This document shows positions 15,483 through 23,804 of a DNA stretch of 47,833 nt, one piece after another. How positions within the stretch are numbered: the stretch's first letter is position 1; each line of letters begins with the position of its first letter. Origin of the DNA: HGM04593 sp045631905 (GTDB lineage: Bacteria > Bacteroidota > Bacteroidia > Bacteroidales > Bacteroidaceae); NCBI GenBank assembly GCA_045631905.1, contig JAZQVO010000011.1, forward strand, positions 1-47,833. Reading direction: 5' to 3'. The notes under the pieces were generated by a model. It did not search any database, was not told where the DNA came from, and worked only from the letters and a program-made list of their open reading frames with translations. Both the position numbers and the translations under genes were made by a program.

Positions 15483-15956
15483 ATGGATAGTTTGAGGTTT
15501 GTTCTTGCTTCTTTGTTTGCCAACATGGCAGGCTTGCTCTTCCCCATCAAAGAGGATATATTCGGGTTGGTGTTGCTTTTTTTCTTGAATTTCACTGTGG
15601 GCATATTGGCCGATTTGAGTAATCATCGTGAGTGGAGTTTTAGAAAAGCCTTCAGGTTCTTTCGCGACGCAGCTATATACTTTTTTATGGTAGCTTCAAT
15701 TTATATGCTTGGGCATTTGAAAGGCGAGGAGCAGGCTGCGGTTCACTGTGTCTCGTTTATGATTTATGTTGCCATATATTTTTATGGTACAAACATATTG
15801 AGGAATGCACGAATGCTTACACACGAACAGAGTACGCTTTTCAGGGTGCTCGATTTCCTCTATTATGTTTTCAGTTTAAAAATAGTGGAGCGTAACAATT
15901 ATTTAAAGTCTTATATAGATTCTTATGAAAAGACAAGGAATAATCGTGATAATTAG
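15483..15956 (+). CDS. Phage holin-like membrane protein
   Basis: This 157-aa protein has about four hydrophobic segments: LRFVLASLFANMAGLLF, GLVLLFFLNFTVGILADL, AIYFFMVASIYMLG and VSFMIYVAIYFYGTNIL. A conserved-looking NHREWSFRKAFRFFRDA loop and an ARMLTHE segment follow. This matches the look of Bacteroidales phage holins with the NFTVGILADL motif. It would form the inner-membrane lesion that lets a lytic enzyme reach the wall. The next gene starts inside its last codons. No endolysin gene is visible anywhere in the phage-like regions. Confidence 0.7.
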   Translation: MDSLRFVLASLFANMAGLLFPIKEDIFGLVLLFFLNFTVGILADLSNHREWSFRKAFRFFRDAAIYFFMVASIYMLGHLKGEEQAAVHCVSFMIYVAIYFYGTNILRNARMLTHEQSTLFRVLDFLYYVFSLKIVERNNYLKSYIDSYEKTRNNRDN

Positions 15957-16293
15957 CGCGTTACTCATGCTTGTCTCTTGCGTCTCTTCGGATAGGGCTT
16001 TGGTAAATAAAGATTTTCACGATGAATATGTGAATAGGATACTGCGTGATAGTTTTTATATACACGATAGCGTATTTGTTGCTCTATGTTCCGATACCGT
16101 TTACCGCGACAGGGTGCGCACCGTTTACCGCGACCGCTTGCGTGTCGATACGGCCATAGTGCGCGACACGGTCTATTGCGAAAAGAACGTAGTTAAAGAG
16201 AGGGTGGTGCAACGCACGCCATGGAGGCTGTGGCTTGGCGCATTAATGTTTTTGTGCGCTTGTGTTTATGCAATTTGTTTGAAAAGGAGATAA
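15925..16293 (+). CDS. Lipoprotein with C-terminal membrane anchor, spanin-like
   Basis: This 122-aa protein opens with a lipoprotein signal, MKRQGIIVIISALLMLVSC, giving Cys19. It continues with a charged, repetitive middle (DTVYRDRVRTVYRDRLRVDTAIVRDTVY) and ends with a membrane helix (WRLWLGALMFLCACVYAICL). A protein tethered at one end by lipid and at the other by a transmembrane helix could span the periplasm like a unimolecular spanin. The start overlaps the holin gene by 32 nt, a common arrangement of lysis genes. The function is inferred from topology and context. Confidence 0.65.
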   Translation: MKRQGIIVIISALLMLVSCVSSDRALVNKDFHDEYVNRILRDSFYIHDSVFVALCSDTVYRDRVRTVYRDRLRVDTAIVRDTVYCEKNVVKERVVQRTPWRLWLGALMFLCACVYAICLKRR

Positions 16294-16301
16294 AATATTG
16301 T

Positions 16302-19175
16302 ATGCAGAAAAGTTTTTCTTTTAAAGGAATGACATGCAACAGCGACAATATGCTGGTTGCCGACGGGGAGTGTATGGAACTTCTTAATTTGAGGTATAAA
16401 GATGGTTGCCTCTTGCCCATACCATCGACGTTTAAAGATTTAGAGCTCGAAAGTGCCTACGACAAGATATACTGGCATTCGGTTGCCAAACGATATTTGT
16501 GCATAGAGATGGGTATGACAGGTAGTGTACACTTTTACGACGAGAATTTTAATATACTAACAAACCCAAAAGATAATTCTATTGAGCTGTTTCCCACTTT
16601 GCAATATGTGGAACGCATAGAATTTTCGGGGAATATAGTTTGCTGTATTGCCAAGGACACCTCTTACTATCTCATATACGACTCCGACAATTATCGTTTC
16701 TTGGGTGAAAGGCCTTATTTGCCCGACCTCACGTTTACAATAAAAACCATGTCACACTCTGTTGTTTCGGAAGATGCCTACGAAACCGGTGTCACTTACC
16801 GTCGCGACAGCGAATATCTTCGTTGGGATAATGTGTCGAAAGGGTATTTCGACGAGTGTTTTTCGGTGCTTCATGGCAAGGGGTATTATGTCGATTCGGC
16901 TCTTTTCAGGTATGCCTTGCGCATGTTCGATGGCTCCTACCTCTATTACTCCCCGGTGTATTATGTGCAGGACCCTCAAAGTGTGTTAGAAGAGAATATG
17001 CGTGAGTGTAACCTCACCTCTGAACCCATCAAAGGGCCTAACACATGTAGTCAATACAGGGCAACCGTGCGTGGCTTTATGCCGACGTTTCATTTTTCTA
17101 ATCTCAACTTGTCGGCCTGGAAGGATATTGTTGTGGGCATCGATATCTTCACAACAGGTTCCATCTACATGTCGAAGGTGGTCGATAACACAAATAATAC
17201 CCGTACATCATCTTTGCTGATAGAAAAGTACAGCCCAAAGAATCCGCGTGAAATGTGGAACGATGTTATTGATGCTTCTCTCTTCTACAAGGTTGCCGAG
17301 TATAGCCCTCTTGGCGATTTGGTCGATAGTGTAAAAGATGTATCGCCAAGTAGCTTGGCAACGTCGGTGTCGTTGCCCGACGACATGTGCTCGCAGGTGT
17401 GTCGCAGTGCCATGTATTCCTACCTCTATAACGGCAGGTTGCACTTGGCAGGCATGCGCGAGAAATTCTTTAAAGGGTATGGAACGCATTCCTACCTGCC
17501 TGCAACGATGGGTGCTGAACGTGCCGATTATGTCACTATTGTTACCAAGATAAAAACGGCAAAAGGAATATCGGTGGTAAAAAAAGATTTTGAAGGTGAG
17601 TTTGCGATAGGTGTGAGCAATGGGGTGTATTACCTTACGCCCTATATAATGTACCCCGACTCCCGTGCCTACGAGATGACATTTATTATCACGGTGAAGG
17701 GTGTTACATATAAAAAAGTTTTTACGTTGAAGAAGCATAAAACCTTGAACATTGCTCTCTATCTGCATGCTTACACCGATGGTTCCACGGTGTCAATAGA
17801 TGGCGAGTTGCAAAGTGGCAGTGTTGTTAAGGTACTATACCCCGAGGGCGTGAAGGCTTTCTTTTCATATATCCCCGGAATGTATTCTGTGAGATTTAAT
17901 GCCGCTGATGGGTTCTGGTATTTCGAAGGTCGTAAACTTGTGTTGGGAGGTGATGAAAATGCCGAGTGTCCGCGCATGTTGCTATCGGCAAGAGGTGCTA
18001 CCGATGGTGAAAAGGTTGTAGTTGTGATAGAGGAAGGTGAAGATCTTTCCGATATTGTAAATATCAACAATATAAAAATAGACCTTACATGGGATATCCT
18101 CGATGATTTTGAAACCATAGAAGAGGAGAATGCCGTGGAGGTGAGGGGTAATGTGATGAAGGTGTCGGCAACCGATAATCCTTTTTATTTTCCTGCCGAG
18201 AACACCTATTCTCCATCGTCCGACGATATTGTGGCTGTATGCAGTAACACGATAGCTCTTTCGCAAGGACAATTTGGGCAACACCCCCTTTATGTTTTTT
18301 GCAAAGATGGTATATGGGCCATGTCGTGCGATGGTTCGGGTAAGGTGGCCTACACAACCGCCCACCCTGTGTCGCGCGAAGTGTGTCTCTCTCCCTCCTC
18401 TTTGTGTGCAACCGATTCGGGTGTGGTCTTCTTGGCAAAAAACGGGCTTATGTTGTTACATGGTAGCAGTATATCTTCTCTGTCCGAAGCAATAGATAGC
18501 GATACTGTTTTTCCCGGTAAAATGACGATGGGCGATATCTTTTATAAAATATCTTTTTTACCCTATCTGCACTCATCGGTTAGTAGCGTGCCTTTCAAGG
18601 AGTATGTCGGTGGGGCGGTGGTGGGCTATCTTGCCGAAGAGAACGAGCTGTGGGTGTCGAACTATACGCACGATTACACCTATGTCTATTCTTTAAAGAG
18701 CGGTGCGTGGAGTAAAATAAACAGGTCCTTCACAGGCTTTGTGAATAAATACCCATACATGGTAGGAATAACAACCATCGACGACAAAAGCTACATCTCC
18801 AAGTATGGTCGTGAGCATGTGAAACCCTATGTGCCAATATTGCTCTTTACCCGTCCGCAGTTGTGTGGTGTGTCGTTGCCTAAACGCATATTTGAGTTGA
18901 GGCTCTATGCTACTTTGAAGATGGCGACAGAGTGTGAACCTTACGAGTTTAACGGTGTTGGTTGTTATTTGCTATGTAGTAACGATGGTAAGAACTATAC
19001 CCTTGTGTCGGGGTGTGAGAAAAAGAAAGATTGTAACGACATACTCTTTCCGTTTTCAACACCTCTCTCCTACAAATATTTTATTATAGCCGTTTCGGGC
19101 ACCATATCGCTTGATAGCCGGTTGGTTGGGGTCGATTTGCATTACGAAACAGCATGGAATAATCGTTTACGTTAA
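16302..19175 (+). CDS. Large tail-ring/stabilisation-like protein (beta-propeller type)
   Basis: This 957-aa protein starts MQKSFSFKGMTCNSDNMLVADGECMELLNLRYKDGCLLPIP; the in-frame ATG 27 codons upstream lies within the lipoprotein gene. The N terminus has the NMxxxxGExxxxxNxRxxxG pattern I associate with tail proteins that begin by reading 'xxNMxxDEGxxxxLxNLR'. A propeller-like region near residues 650-800 includes HPLYVFCKDGIWAMSCDGSG and LCATDSGVVFLAKNGLMLLHGSS. It resembles stabilisation or ring proteins that extend a portal-adaptor tube (P22 gp10-like role). No signal peptide is present. The gene follows the lysis genes by 8 nt. Confidence 0.62.
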   Translation: MQKSFSFKGMTCNSDNMLVADGECMELLNLRYKDGCLLPIPSTFKDLELESAYDKIYWHSVAKRYLCIEMGMTGSVHFYDENFNILTNPKDNSIELFPTLQYVERIEFSGNIVCCIAKDTSYYLIYDSDNYRFLGERPYLPDLTFTIKTMSHSVVSEDAYETGVTYRRDSEYLRWDNVSKGYFDECFSVLHGKGYYVDSALFRYALRMFDGSYLYYSPVYYVQDPQSVLEENMRECNLTSEPIKGPNTCSQYRATVRGFMPTFHFSNLNLSAWKDIVVGIDIFTTGSIYMSKVVDNTNNTRTSSLLIEKYSPKNPREMWNDVIDASLFYKVAEYSPLGDLVDSVKDVSPSSLATSVSLPDDMCSQVCRSAMYSYLYNGRLHLAGMREKFFKGYGTHSYLPATMGAERADYVTIVTKIKTAKGISVVKKDFEGEFAIGVSNGVYYLTPYIMYPDSRAYEMTFIITVKGVTYKKVFTLKKHKTLNIALYLHAYTDGSTVSIDGELQSGSVVKVLYPEGVKAFFSYIPGMYSVRFNAADGFWYFEGRKLVLGGDENAECPRMLLSARGATDGEKVVVVIEEGEDLSDIVNINNIKIDLTWDILDDFETIEEENAVEVRGNVMKVSATDNPFYFPAENTYSPSSDDIVAVCSNTIALSQGQFGQHPLYVFCKDGIWAMSCDGSGKVAYTTAHPVSREVCLSPSSLCATDSGVVFLAKNGLMLLHGSSISSLSEAIDSDTVFPGKMTMGDIFYKISFLPYLHSSVSSVPFKEYVGGAVVGYLAEENELWVSNYTHDYTYVYSLKSGAWSKINRSFTGFVNKYPYMVGITTIDDKSYISKYGREHVKPYVPILLFTRPQLCGVSLPKRIFELRLYATLKMATECEPYEFNGVGCYLLCSNDGKNYTLVSGCEKKKDCNDILFPFSTPLSYKYFIIAVSGTISLDSRLVGVDLHYETAWNNRLR

Positions 19176-19181
19176 TTAATT

Positions 19182-19601
19182 ATGGATATAAAAATAGAAA
19201 AAGAGAAAATAATAGACGAGTTGCATCGCTTGTCGGCCCATTTGGGAAACAAACTATCGCTTCCCGAGCTTGTTGCATCGACAAACGATGATGTAGTAAA
19301 GATTGATGTTATGTTGTCGGCCTCCTATTTGGAGTTGTTGAAGTTATTGTCGCCCTACGCCTCTTTGCGTAACGATGGCGATACAACAGTTTACGAACTT
19401 AAAATGCCTGTAAACTGGAAAGCCGAGAAGGCAACCAACCTCACAGCCTATTGCAGTAGCTTTCTTCTCTATTCGTTGTTTGCTCGTTGGCTCGACTTTA
19501 TAAAGAGCGATAGTGCCACGTTGTATCGTGCGCTTAATGCCGAAAATGCTTCGGCTATTACACATCTGCTCTCTTTGCGCGAAAAGCCTTCACGTGGCTG
19601 A
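19182..19601 (+). CDS. Hypothetical protein, last gene of the capsid operon
   Basis: This 139-aa, mostly helical, soluble protein begins MDIKIEKEKIIDELHRLSAHLGNKLSLPEL. It lies 6 nt after the tail-ring-like gene and is followed by a perfect 20-bp terminator, so it closes the operon. The family is not recognised. A tail assembly factor or chaperone is plausible from position only. Confidence 0.7.
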   Translation: MDIKIEKEKIIDELHRLSAHLGNKLSLPELVASTNDDVVKIDVMLSASYLELLKLLSPYASLRNDGDTTVYELKMPVNWKAEKATNLTAYCSSFLLYSLFARWLDFIKSDSATLYRALNAENASAITHLLSLREKPSRG

Positions 19602-19620
19602 TGGATAGTGAGTAATAAAT

Positions 19621-19663
19621 AAAAACAACAATCGGCGACAGTTTGTCGCCGATTGTTGTTTTT
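19621..19663. terminator. Bidirectional terminator closing the capsid operon
   Basis: A perfect 20-bp inverted repeat (19621-19640 and 19644-19663) with a 3-nt GTT loop has A5 on the left and T5 on the right. The core stem is CAATCGGCGACA/TGTCGCCGATTG. It can stop the capsid operon from the left and the LRR/small-protein transcript from the right. Confidence 0.92.
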
Positions 19664-19677
19664 ATTAAGTGAAGCAT

Positions 19678-19860
19678 TTATTGTTTTTTCCACAAATCGC
19701 CCCACGTGTGTTGCTGTTGTTTTCCCAAAATAGGGCTGTTGCCATCGGCACTGCCGTTGCCTACACCGACATTGCCTGTTTCGGCCGAAACGATGTTCAT
19801 GACAACATTTGTTTTAAGTTCAACACCGCTTGTCTGCGGTTTCAAATATCTTTTTTTCAT
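19678..19860 (-). CDS. Small Bacteroidales protein (MKKxYxxP type)
   Basis: This 60-aa protein begins MKKRYLKPQTSGVELKTNVVMNIVSAET, has a Gly/Asn-rich middle (NVGVGNGSADGN) and ends HTWGDLWKKQ. It fits a loose pattern of short Bacteroidales proteins that start with MKKxYxxP, carry a Val/Leu-rich segment and end with a Trp-containing tail. Their function is unknown to me. It sits 13 nt downstream of the large LRR gene in the same direction and in front of a terminator, so it is probably co-transcribed. Confidence 0.6.
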   Translation of the reverse strand: MKKRYLKPQTSGVELKTNVVMNIVSAETGNVGVGNGSADGNSPILGKQQQHTWGDLWKKQ

Positions 19861-19873
19861 TGCATGTACAAGT

Positions 19874-22282
19874 TTATTTTACAAATATTTTTTTACCGTT
19901 GAGTATGTAGATGCCCTTTGAGGGGTTGGCTACGGGGCGACCGCTGAGGTCGTAGTAAATACCATCTTCCTTGTTGCTTTCGATAGCGTCGATGTCGGTT
20001 GTTGTGCCGTTATCGAATCGTATAGCCAAAGCACGTGAAGGCGTTGCGGGCAACCAAGCAAGAGGTATCTGCATATATGCCTTGCCACTTGGGAGAGAGA
20101 GGTTGTCGCTTGCGCGGTAGAACAGGGGCTCTTCGTCTCCCGCCTTTATTGTATACACATAGTTTGCATAAACATCGTCGTCGCTTGTAGCGTTTATGGT
20201 TGTCTGCTCTGGTGTACCAACAAGCATGTTGAGCGAGTTTTCTCTCGATTTTTCGATTATGGGCACGATGTACTCGCCGGGCTCACCTTTCAAGAAGAGG
20301 CCGACAGTGGGTTTGGTGGTATTCACGCGGGTAAGAGTAACTACCTGTGTATACTCATTGTAGCCTGTTGCCGCATAGGCCTTCAAGCCTTCGACCTCGC
20401 TAAAATCGAGTGCGTAGCGCGAGCTGTACGTTGCACTGCCATATTGGTTGATAGTGATGGTAACCTCGTCTATCTCGTCTATCTCCTCTATGTTGGTAAA
20501 CGCGTCCCAACCTTCAGTTGCCTCGTAGGTTGCCTTTGAGCCATAGGGAACATAGAGGGTGCATGCGGTTTTATTGACACCATAGAACGCATCGTAAAAC
20601 ATCGCAAAAAGGTTTTCTGCGGGGATAAGCGATGTTATGCTTGTGAGGCCGGTGCAACTCTGGAACGCGTAGTATCCTATGCTTGTTACGCCGTTGCCGA
20701 TTGTTACGCTTGTGAGGCCGTTGCAAGCATAGAACGCGTAGTTTCCTATACTTGTTACGCTATCGGGGATTGTGATACTTGTGAGGCCGGAGCAACTTTG
20801 GAACGCGTAGTCTCCTATACTTGTTACGCTACCCGGGATTTCTATGCTTGTGAGGCCGGTGCACCAAGAGAACGCGCCTTCTCCTATGCTTGTTACGCTA
20901 CCCGGGATTTCTATGCTTGTGAGGCCGGTGCAGCAAAAGAACGCATAGTATTCTATGCTTGTTACGCTGTTGGGAATTTCAATGCTTGTGAGGCCGGAGC
21001 AATTATCGAACGCAGAGCCTCCTATGCTTGTTACGCTGTTGGGAATTTCTATGCTTGTGAGGCCGGTGCACCAAAAGAACGCGCCAGCTCCTATGCTTGT
21101 TACGCTCTCGGGAATTTCAATGCTTGTGAGGCCGGAGCAATTATCGAACGCGCCAACTCCTATGCTTGTTACGCTATAAGAGGTTCCGTTGTAGGTTACC
21201 GTTGCAGGTATGGTTACCTCACCGCTATACTCATTCAAGTACTCGTTAGAATCGCTACCCTTGCAGGTAACTTCTACGGTTTTTGCCGTGGCATTGGTAA
21301 TGTTGTAATAGATGCCACCGACTTCAAAATCGTGGGCATTAGTGATGGTAACCTCGTCTATCTCCTCTATGTTGGTAAACTCGTTCCAACCATCAGTTGC
21401 CTCGTAGGTTGCCTTTGCGCCATAGGGAACATAGAGGGTGCATGCGGTTTTATTGACACCATAGAACGCATCGTAAAACATCGCAAAAAGGTTTTCTGCG
21501 GGGATAAGCGATGTTACGCTTGTGAGGCCGGTGCAATCCTGGAACGCTTCGAATCCTATGCTTGTTACGCTCTCGGGGATTTCTATGCTTGTGAGGCCGG
21601 TGCAATTCCGGAACGCGCCTTCTCCGATGCTTGTTACGCTGGCGGGGATTTCTATGCTTGTGAGGCTGGTGCAATCACTGAACGCGTGGGACCCTAAGCT
21701 TGTTACGCTGGCGGGGATTACTATGCTTGTGAGGCCGTAGCAATTATTGAACGCGTAGTTTCCTATGCTTGTTACGCTGTTGGGAATTTCAATGCTTGTG
21801 AGGCCGGTGCAACCATAGAACGCGCCATCTCCTATGCTTGTTACGCTGTTGGGGATTTCAATGCTTGTGATGCCGGTGCAATACATGAATGCGCATTCTC
21901 CTATGCTTGTTACGCTCTCGGGAATTTCAATGCTTTTGAGGCCGGCGCAATTATCGAACGCATTGTTTCCTATGCTTGTTACGCTCTCGGGAATTTCAAT
22001 GCTTTTGAGGCCGTAGCAATAAAAGAACGCGCATTCTCCTATGCTTGTTACGCTATAAGAGGTTCCGTTGTAGGTTACAGACGAGAGTATGGTTACCGCA
22101 CCGCTGTATTCGTAGCTATACTCATCAAACGAGCTACCTTGGTAGGTCACTTCTACGGTTTTTGTCGCGGCATTGGTGATGTTGTAATAGATGCCACCGA
22201 CTTCAAAGTCGTGGGCGCTTGCCACGCTACTGCACAGCAACAAAATAGTCGCCAACAGTTGTTTTAAGTAAATTATTCTCAT
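19874..22282 (-). CDS. BspA-like leucine-rich-repeat surface protein, internally duplicated
   Basis: This 802-aa secreted protein has a signal peptide MRIIYLKQLLATILLLCSSVASAHDF. Two homologous halves follow, each opening with an HDFEVGGIYYNITNA...VTYNGTSYSVTSIG cap (about residues 25 and 318). Each carries an array of 23-residue LRR_5 repeats (consensus LTSIEIPxSVTSIGxxAFxxC) and closes with an ENLFAMFYDAFYGVNKTACTLYVPYG cap. The C-terminal domain ends DGIYYDLSGRPVANPSKGIYILNGKKIFVK, a tail widespread in Bacteroidales exported proteins and suggestive of surface sorting. Related proteins bind host matrix or other bacteria. The gene sits between the capsid operon and the S24 repressor and looks like host DNA. 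Confidence 0.9.
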   Translation of the reverse strand: MRIIYLKQLLATILLLCSSVASAHDFEVGGIYYNITNAATKTVEVTYQGSSFDEYSYEYSGAVTILSSVTYNGTSYSVTSIGECAFFYCYGLKSIEIPESVTSIGNNAFDNCAGLKSIEIPESVTSIGECAFMYCTGITSIEIPNSVTSIGDGAFYGCTGLTSIEIPNSVTSIGNYAFNNCYGLTSIVIPASVTSLGSHAFSDCTSLTSIEIPASVTSIGEGAFRNCTGLTSIEIPESVTSIGFEAFQDCTGLTSVTSLIPAENLFAMFYDAFYGVNKTACTLYVPYGAKATYEATDGWNEFTNIEEIDEVTITNAHDFEVGGIYYNITNATAKTVEVTCKGSDSNEYLNEYSGEVTIPATVTYNGTSYSVTSIGVGAFDNCSGLTSIEIPESVTSIGAGAFFWCTGLTSIEIPNSVTSIGGSAFDNCSGLTSIEIPNSVTSIEYYAFFCCTGLTSIEIPGSVTSIGEGAFSWCTGLTSIEIPGSVTSIGDYAFQSCSGLTSITIPDSVTSIGNYAFYACNGLTSVTIGNGVTSIGYYAFQSCTGLTSITSLIPAENLFAMFYDAFYGVNKTACTLYVPYGSKATYEATEGWDAFTNIEEIDEIDEVTITINQYGSATYSSRYALDFSEVEGLKAYAATGYNEYTQVVTLTRVNTTKPTVGLFLKGEPGEYIVPIIEKSRENSLNMLVGTPEQTTINATSDDDVYANYVYTIKAGDEEPLFYRASDNLSLPSGKAYMQIPLAWLPATPSRALAIRFDNGTTTDIDAIESNKEDGIYYDLSGRPVANPSKGIYILNGKKIFVK
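20640..21180 (-). repeat. LRR-coding tandem DNA repeats, array 2
   Basis: Near-identical 69-nt units encode 23-residue LRR_5 repeats. Each unit carries a CTTGTTACGCT and a CTTGTGAGGCCGG stretch on the plus strand. The high identity points to recent unit duplication or gene conversion. Confidence 0.85.
21510..22065 (-). repeat. LRR-coding tandem DNA repeats, array 1
   Basis: Same 69-nt unit as the other array of this gene. Together with nearly identical capping segments (around 20570-20640 and 21430-21510) it shows that the two halves of the protein arose by duplication or are kept alike by gene conversion. Confidence 0.85.
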
Positions 22283-22864
22283 AATAAATATTGTTTGTTT
22301 ATAATCACTTATCCATATATGTTAATTTATGTTGCAAATTTACAATACACCCCCTAATTACCCTCCCCACCAGTTTGTTAAAATGTGTTAAAAGAATCGT
22401 AAAGGTTGGCAAATACAATTTACCCGGGCTATTTTTTTGCAAAATCATCTATTGTTTTATAATTTCTTTTGGTCTATTTTGGCCCTTATTCTGACATATG
22501 CTAATATTTGTATTATTCTTTGCTTTTTTATCGTTTTAAATGCTTGTTTTATAGAAAAAGCAACCGATGAATAGCATCGAGAATTTAAAGGCAAGAACTG
22601 CTTTTTCTATTCGGCTCTTGCGGGCAATTGTAACTCCACAAAATAGCCGGCAGCATATAAAACCGAGCACGACAACAGGGGGGAGCTGAAAGATGTTGCG
22701 CACCGTCGGCGCAAAAAGAGTGCATACGAAACTTTGATTTATTCGATGGTTTCTCGGCCGATGTAACCTGTTTTTATTAGCAAATGTTTTTATTTATTTG
22801 TATTCAATGCATCGGGTAGTGAAGTTGTTGCTTTCTTGCGTGTTGTAGGTAAATGTGTAACAAA
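22283..22864. other. Gene-free stretch: LRR gene promoter and several small hairpins
   Basis: A -7 element for the LRR gene, TAAATTTG on the minus strand, lies at 22342-22335, about 50 nt before the ATG; no clear -33 box is seen. Between 22560 and 22715 a segment richer in G+C than its surroundings holds several short inverted repeats: CGATG/CATCG (22565-22579), GCAAGA/TCTTGC (22591-22621), CGGCT/AGCCG (22612-22649) and TTGCGC/GCGCAA (22696-22714). A small RNA is possible. The remainder is AT-rich with nothing recognisable. Confidence 0.4.
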
Positions 22865-22893
22865 ATATGCGGGACCTTTTGAGTCCCGCATAT
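22865..22893 (-). terminator. Terminator of the two small minus-strand genes
   Basis: ATATGCGGGAC (22865-22875) and GTCCCGCATAT (22883-22893) form a perfect 11-bp stem with a 7-nt loop. On the minus strand it is followed by a T-rich stretch. It lies downstream of the 22930-23154 gene. Confidence 0.75.
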
Positions 22894-22929
22894 TTCGCAA
22901 AAGGGTGGTGGCTGCGATGTTCTTTGCTT

Positions 22930-23154
22930 CTATTTTGCCTCGCCTGCCAATCTTCTTTTTCTTTCGAAGTAGTTGTTTGTGTCGCGTATTATGCTTTTGT
23001 TGTGCTTGCTTATGTATATGCTACACGATGCAAATGCTACAAACGAAAGTGTGAACAGTATGGTGGGCAGGGTCTCTGTTATTAAATTATCGGCACTGCC
23101 TATCATTATTATAAGGCTTATAATTTGTGTTGCGATGAGTGTGCTTGCTTTCAT
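22930..23154 (-). CDS. Small membrane protein of unknown function
   Basis: This 74-aa protein has two membrane segments (ASTLIATQIISLIIMIG and LPTILFTLSFVAFASCSIYI) followed by a basic cytoplasmic tail (NYFERKRRLAGEAK). It lies 30 nt downstream of the 120-aa gene in the same direction and is followed by a terminator. Two-helix proteins of this size may be holin-like, toxin-like or simply unknown; I cannot decide. Confidence 0.55.
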   Translation of the reverse strand: MKASTLIATQIISLIIMIGSADNLITETLPTILFTLSFVAFASCSIYISKHNKSIIRDTNNYFERKRRLAGEAK

Positions 23155-23184
23155 AATAATATCTATTTGAAATTTATGTGTTTG

Positions 23185-23547
23185 TTATTCGAAAACCCAA
23201 TATATTAAATCTTCTCCCTTTTTTGTTTTCAGTGTTGCTTGCCCGATGAGGTTCTTTTTGCGATAGAGCGATGCTTTGCCTATCGTCTCTTCGTCGCAGT
23301 GACCGTTGTAATCTTCTACCACCATTTTGTAGTTGTTGGGCTTCAACGCTTTCTCCCTTGCTTTGATAAATTCCTGTACATGTGGTTTTTCTCTCGCCTC
23401 TTTCTTAATACTGTAAACCTCTACTAAATTGCTCTCCCAGTTTTTTCTCTTTTTCACGGAATAGATTAGAAATTCTATCCACTCCATACAAATTTCTGTG
23501 AAACAGCTTAAAATGCGCTTGGTTTTTCTTGCTATCATGCTTTTCAT
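23185..23547 (-). CDS. Hypothetical basic protein divergent from the S24 repressor
   Basis: This basic 120-aa protein begins MKSMIARKTKRILSCFTEICMEW. It has an amphipathic N terminus and a C-terminal half that looks beta-rich (KMVVEDYNGHCDEETIGKASLYRKKNLIGQATLKTKKGEDLIYWVFE). No family is recognised. It is transcribed divergently from the S24 repressor across a 257-bp AT-rich region, the usual layout of a repressor and a repressed gene in phages. Its own promoter was not clear by eye. Confidence 0.6.
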   Translation of the reverse strand: MKSMIARKTKRILSCFTEICMEWIEFLIYSVKKRKNWESNLVEVYSIKKEAREKPHVQEFIKAREKALKPNNYKMVVEDYNGHCDEETIGKASLYRKKNLIGQATLKTKKGEDLIYWVFE

Positions 23548-23684
23548 AAGTTTTTTATGTTGTAAATTCTTTTGTGTCTTGTTTTTTTTTGTTAAGTTTG
23601 CTGTGGTATTTGCAAATAGCCTTTTTTGGTATATTGATGTTGCATATTTTGTGTTGTTTAGCTAAATACGGCTACAAATATACG

Positions 23685-23770
23685 GTATTATCTCTAAAAA
23701 AGTTGTGAATTTAATTTATTTAGCAAAAAAAGACTAATTTGTTGTGGTTTCGTGTGTGAGAATATATTTG
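23685..23770 (+). promoter_or_regulatory. Promoter of the S24 repressor with motifs shared with the 32.1-kb promoter region
   Basis: The -33 box TTTG is at 23738-23741 and the -7 element TATATTTG at 23763-23770 (21 nt between), a canonical Bacteroidota promoter giving a start near 23775. The -33 box lies in ACTAATTTGTTG (23733-23744), an exact 12-mer also found at 32127-32138. A GTATTATC box at 23685-23692 matches the arm of the inverted repeat at 32156-32169. Both could be sites of the repressor or of another shared regulator. The rest of 23548-23804 is AT-rich without genes. Confidence 0.6.
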
Positions 23771-23804
23771 TTTGTCGGATAATTGACTTATAGTAATTTA
23801 AATT

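Noticed and set aside
20798..21697. A 299-codon plus-strand frame with repeated CYATRDFYACEAG-type units
   Set aside because: It is the antisense reading of the LRR-coding tandem repeats; the regularity comes from the real gene on the minus strand.
22559..22565. A further GCAACC box as a sixth phage-like promoter
   Set aside because: No TAnnTTTG-like element lies 19-20 nt downstream and no gene follows.
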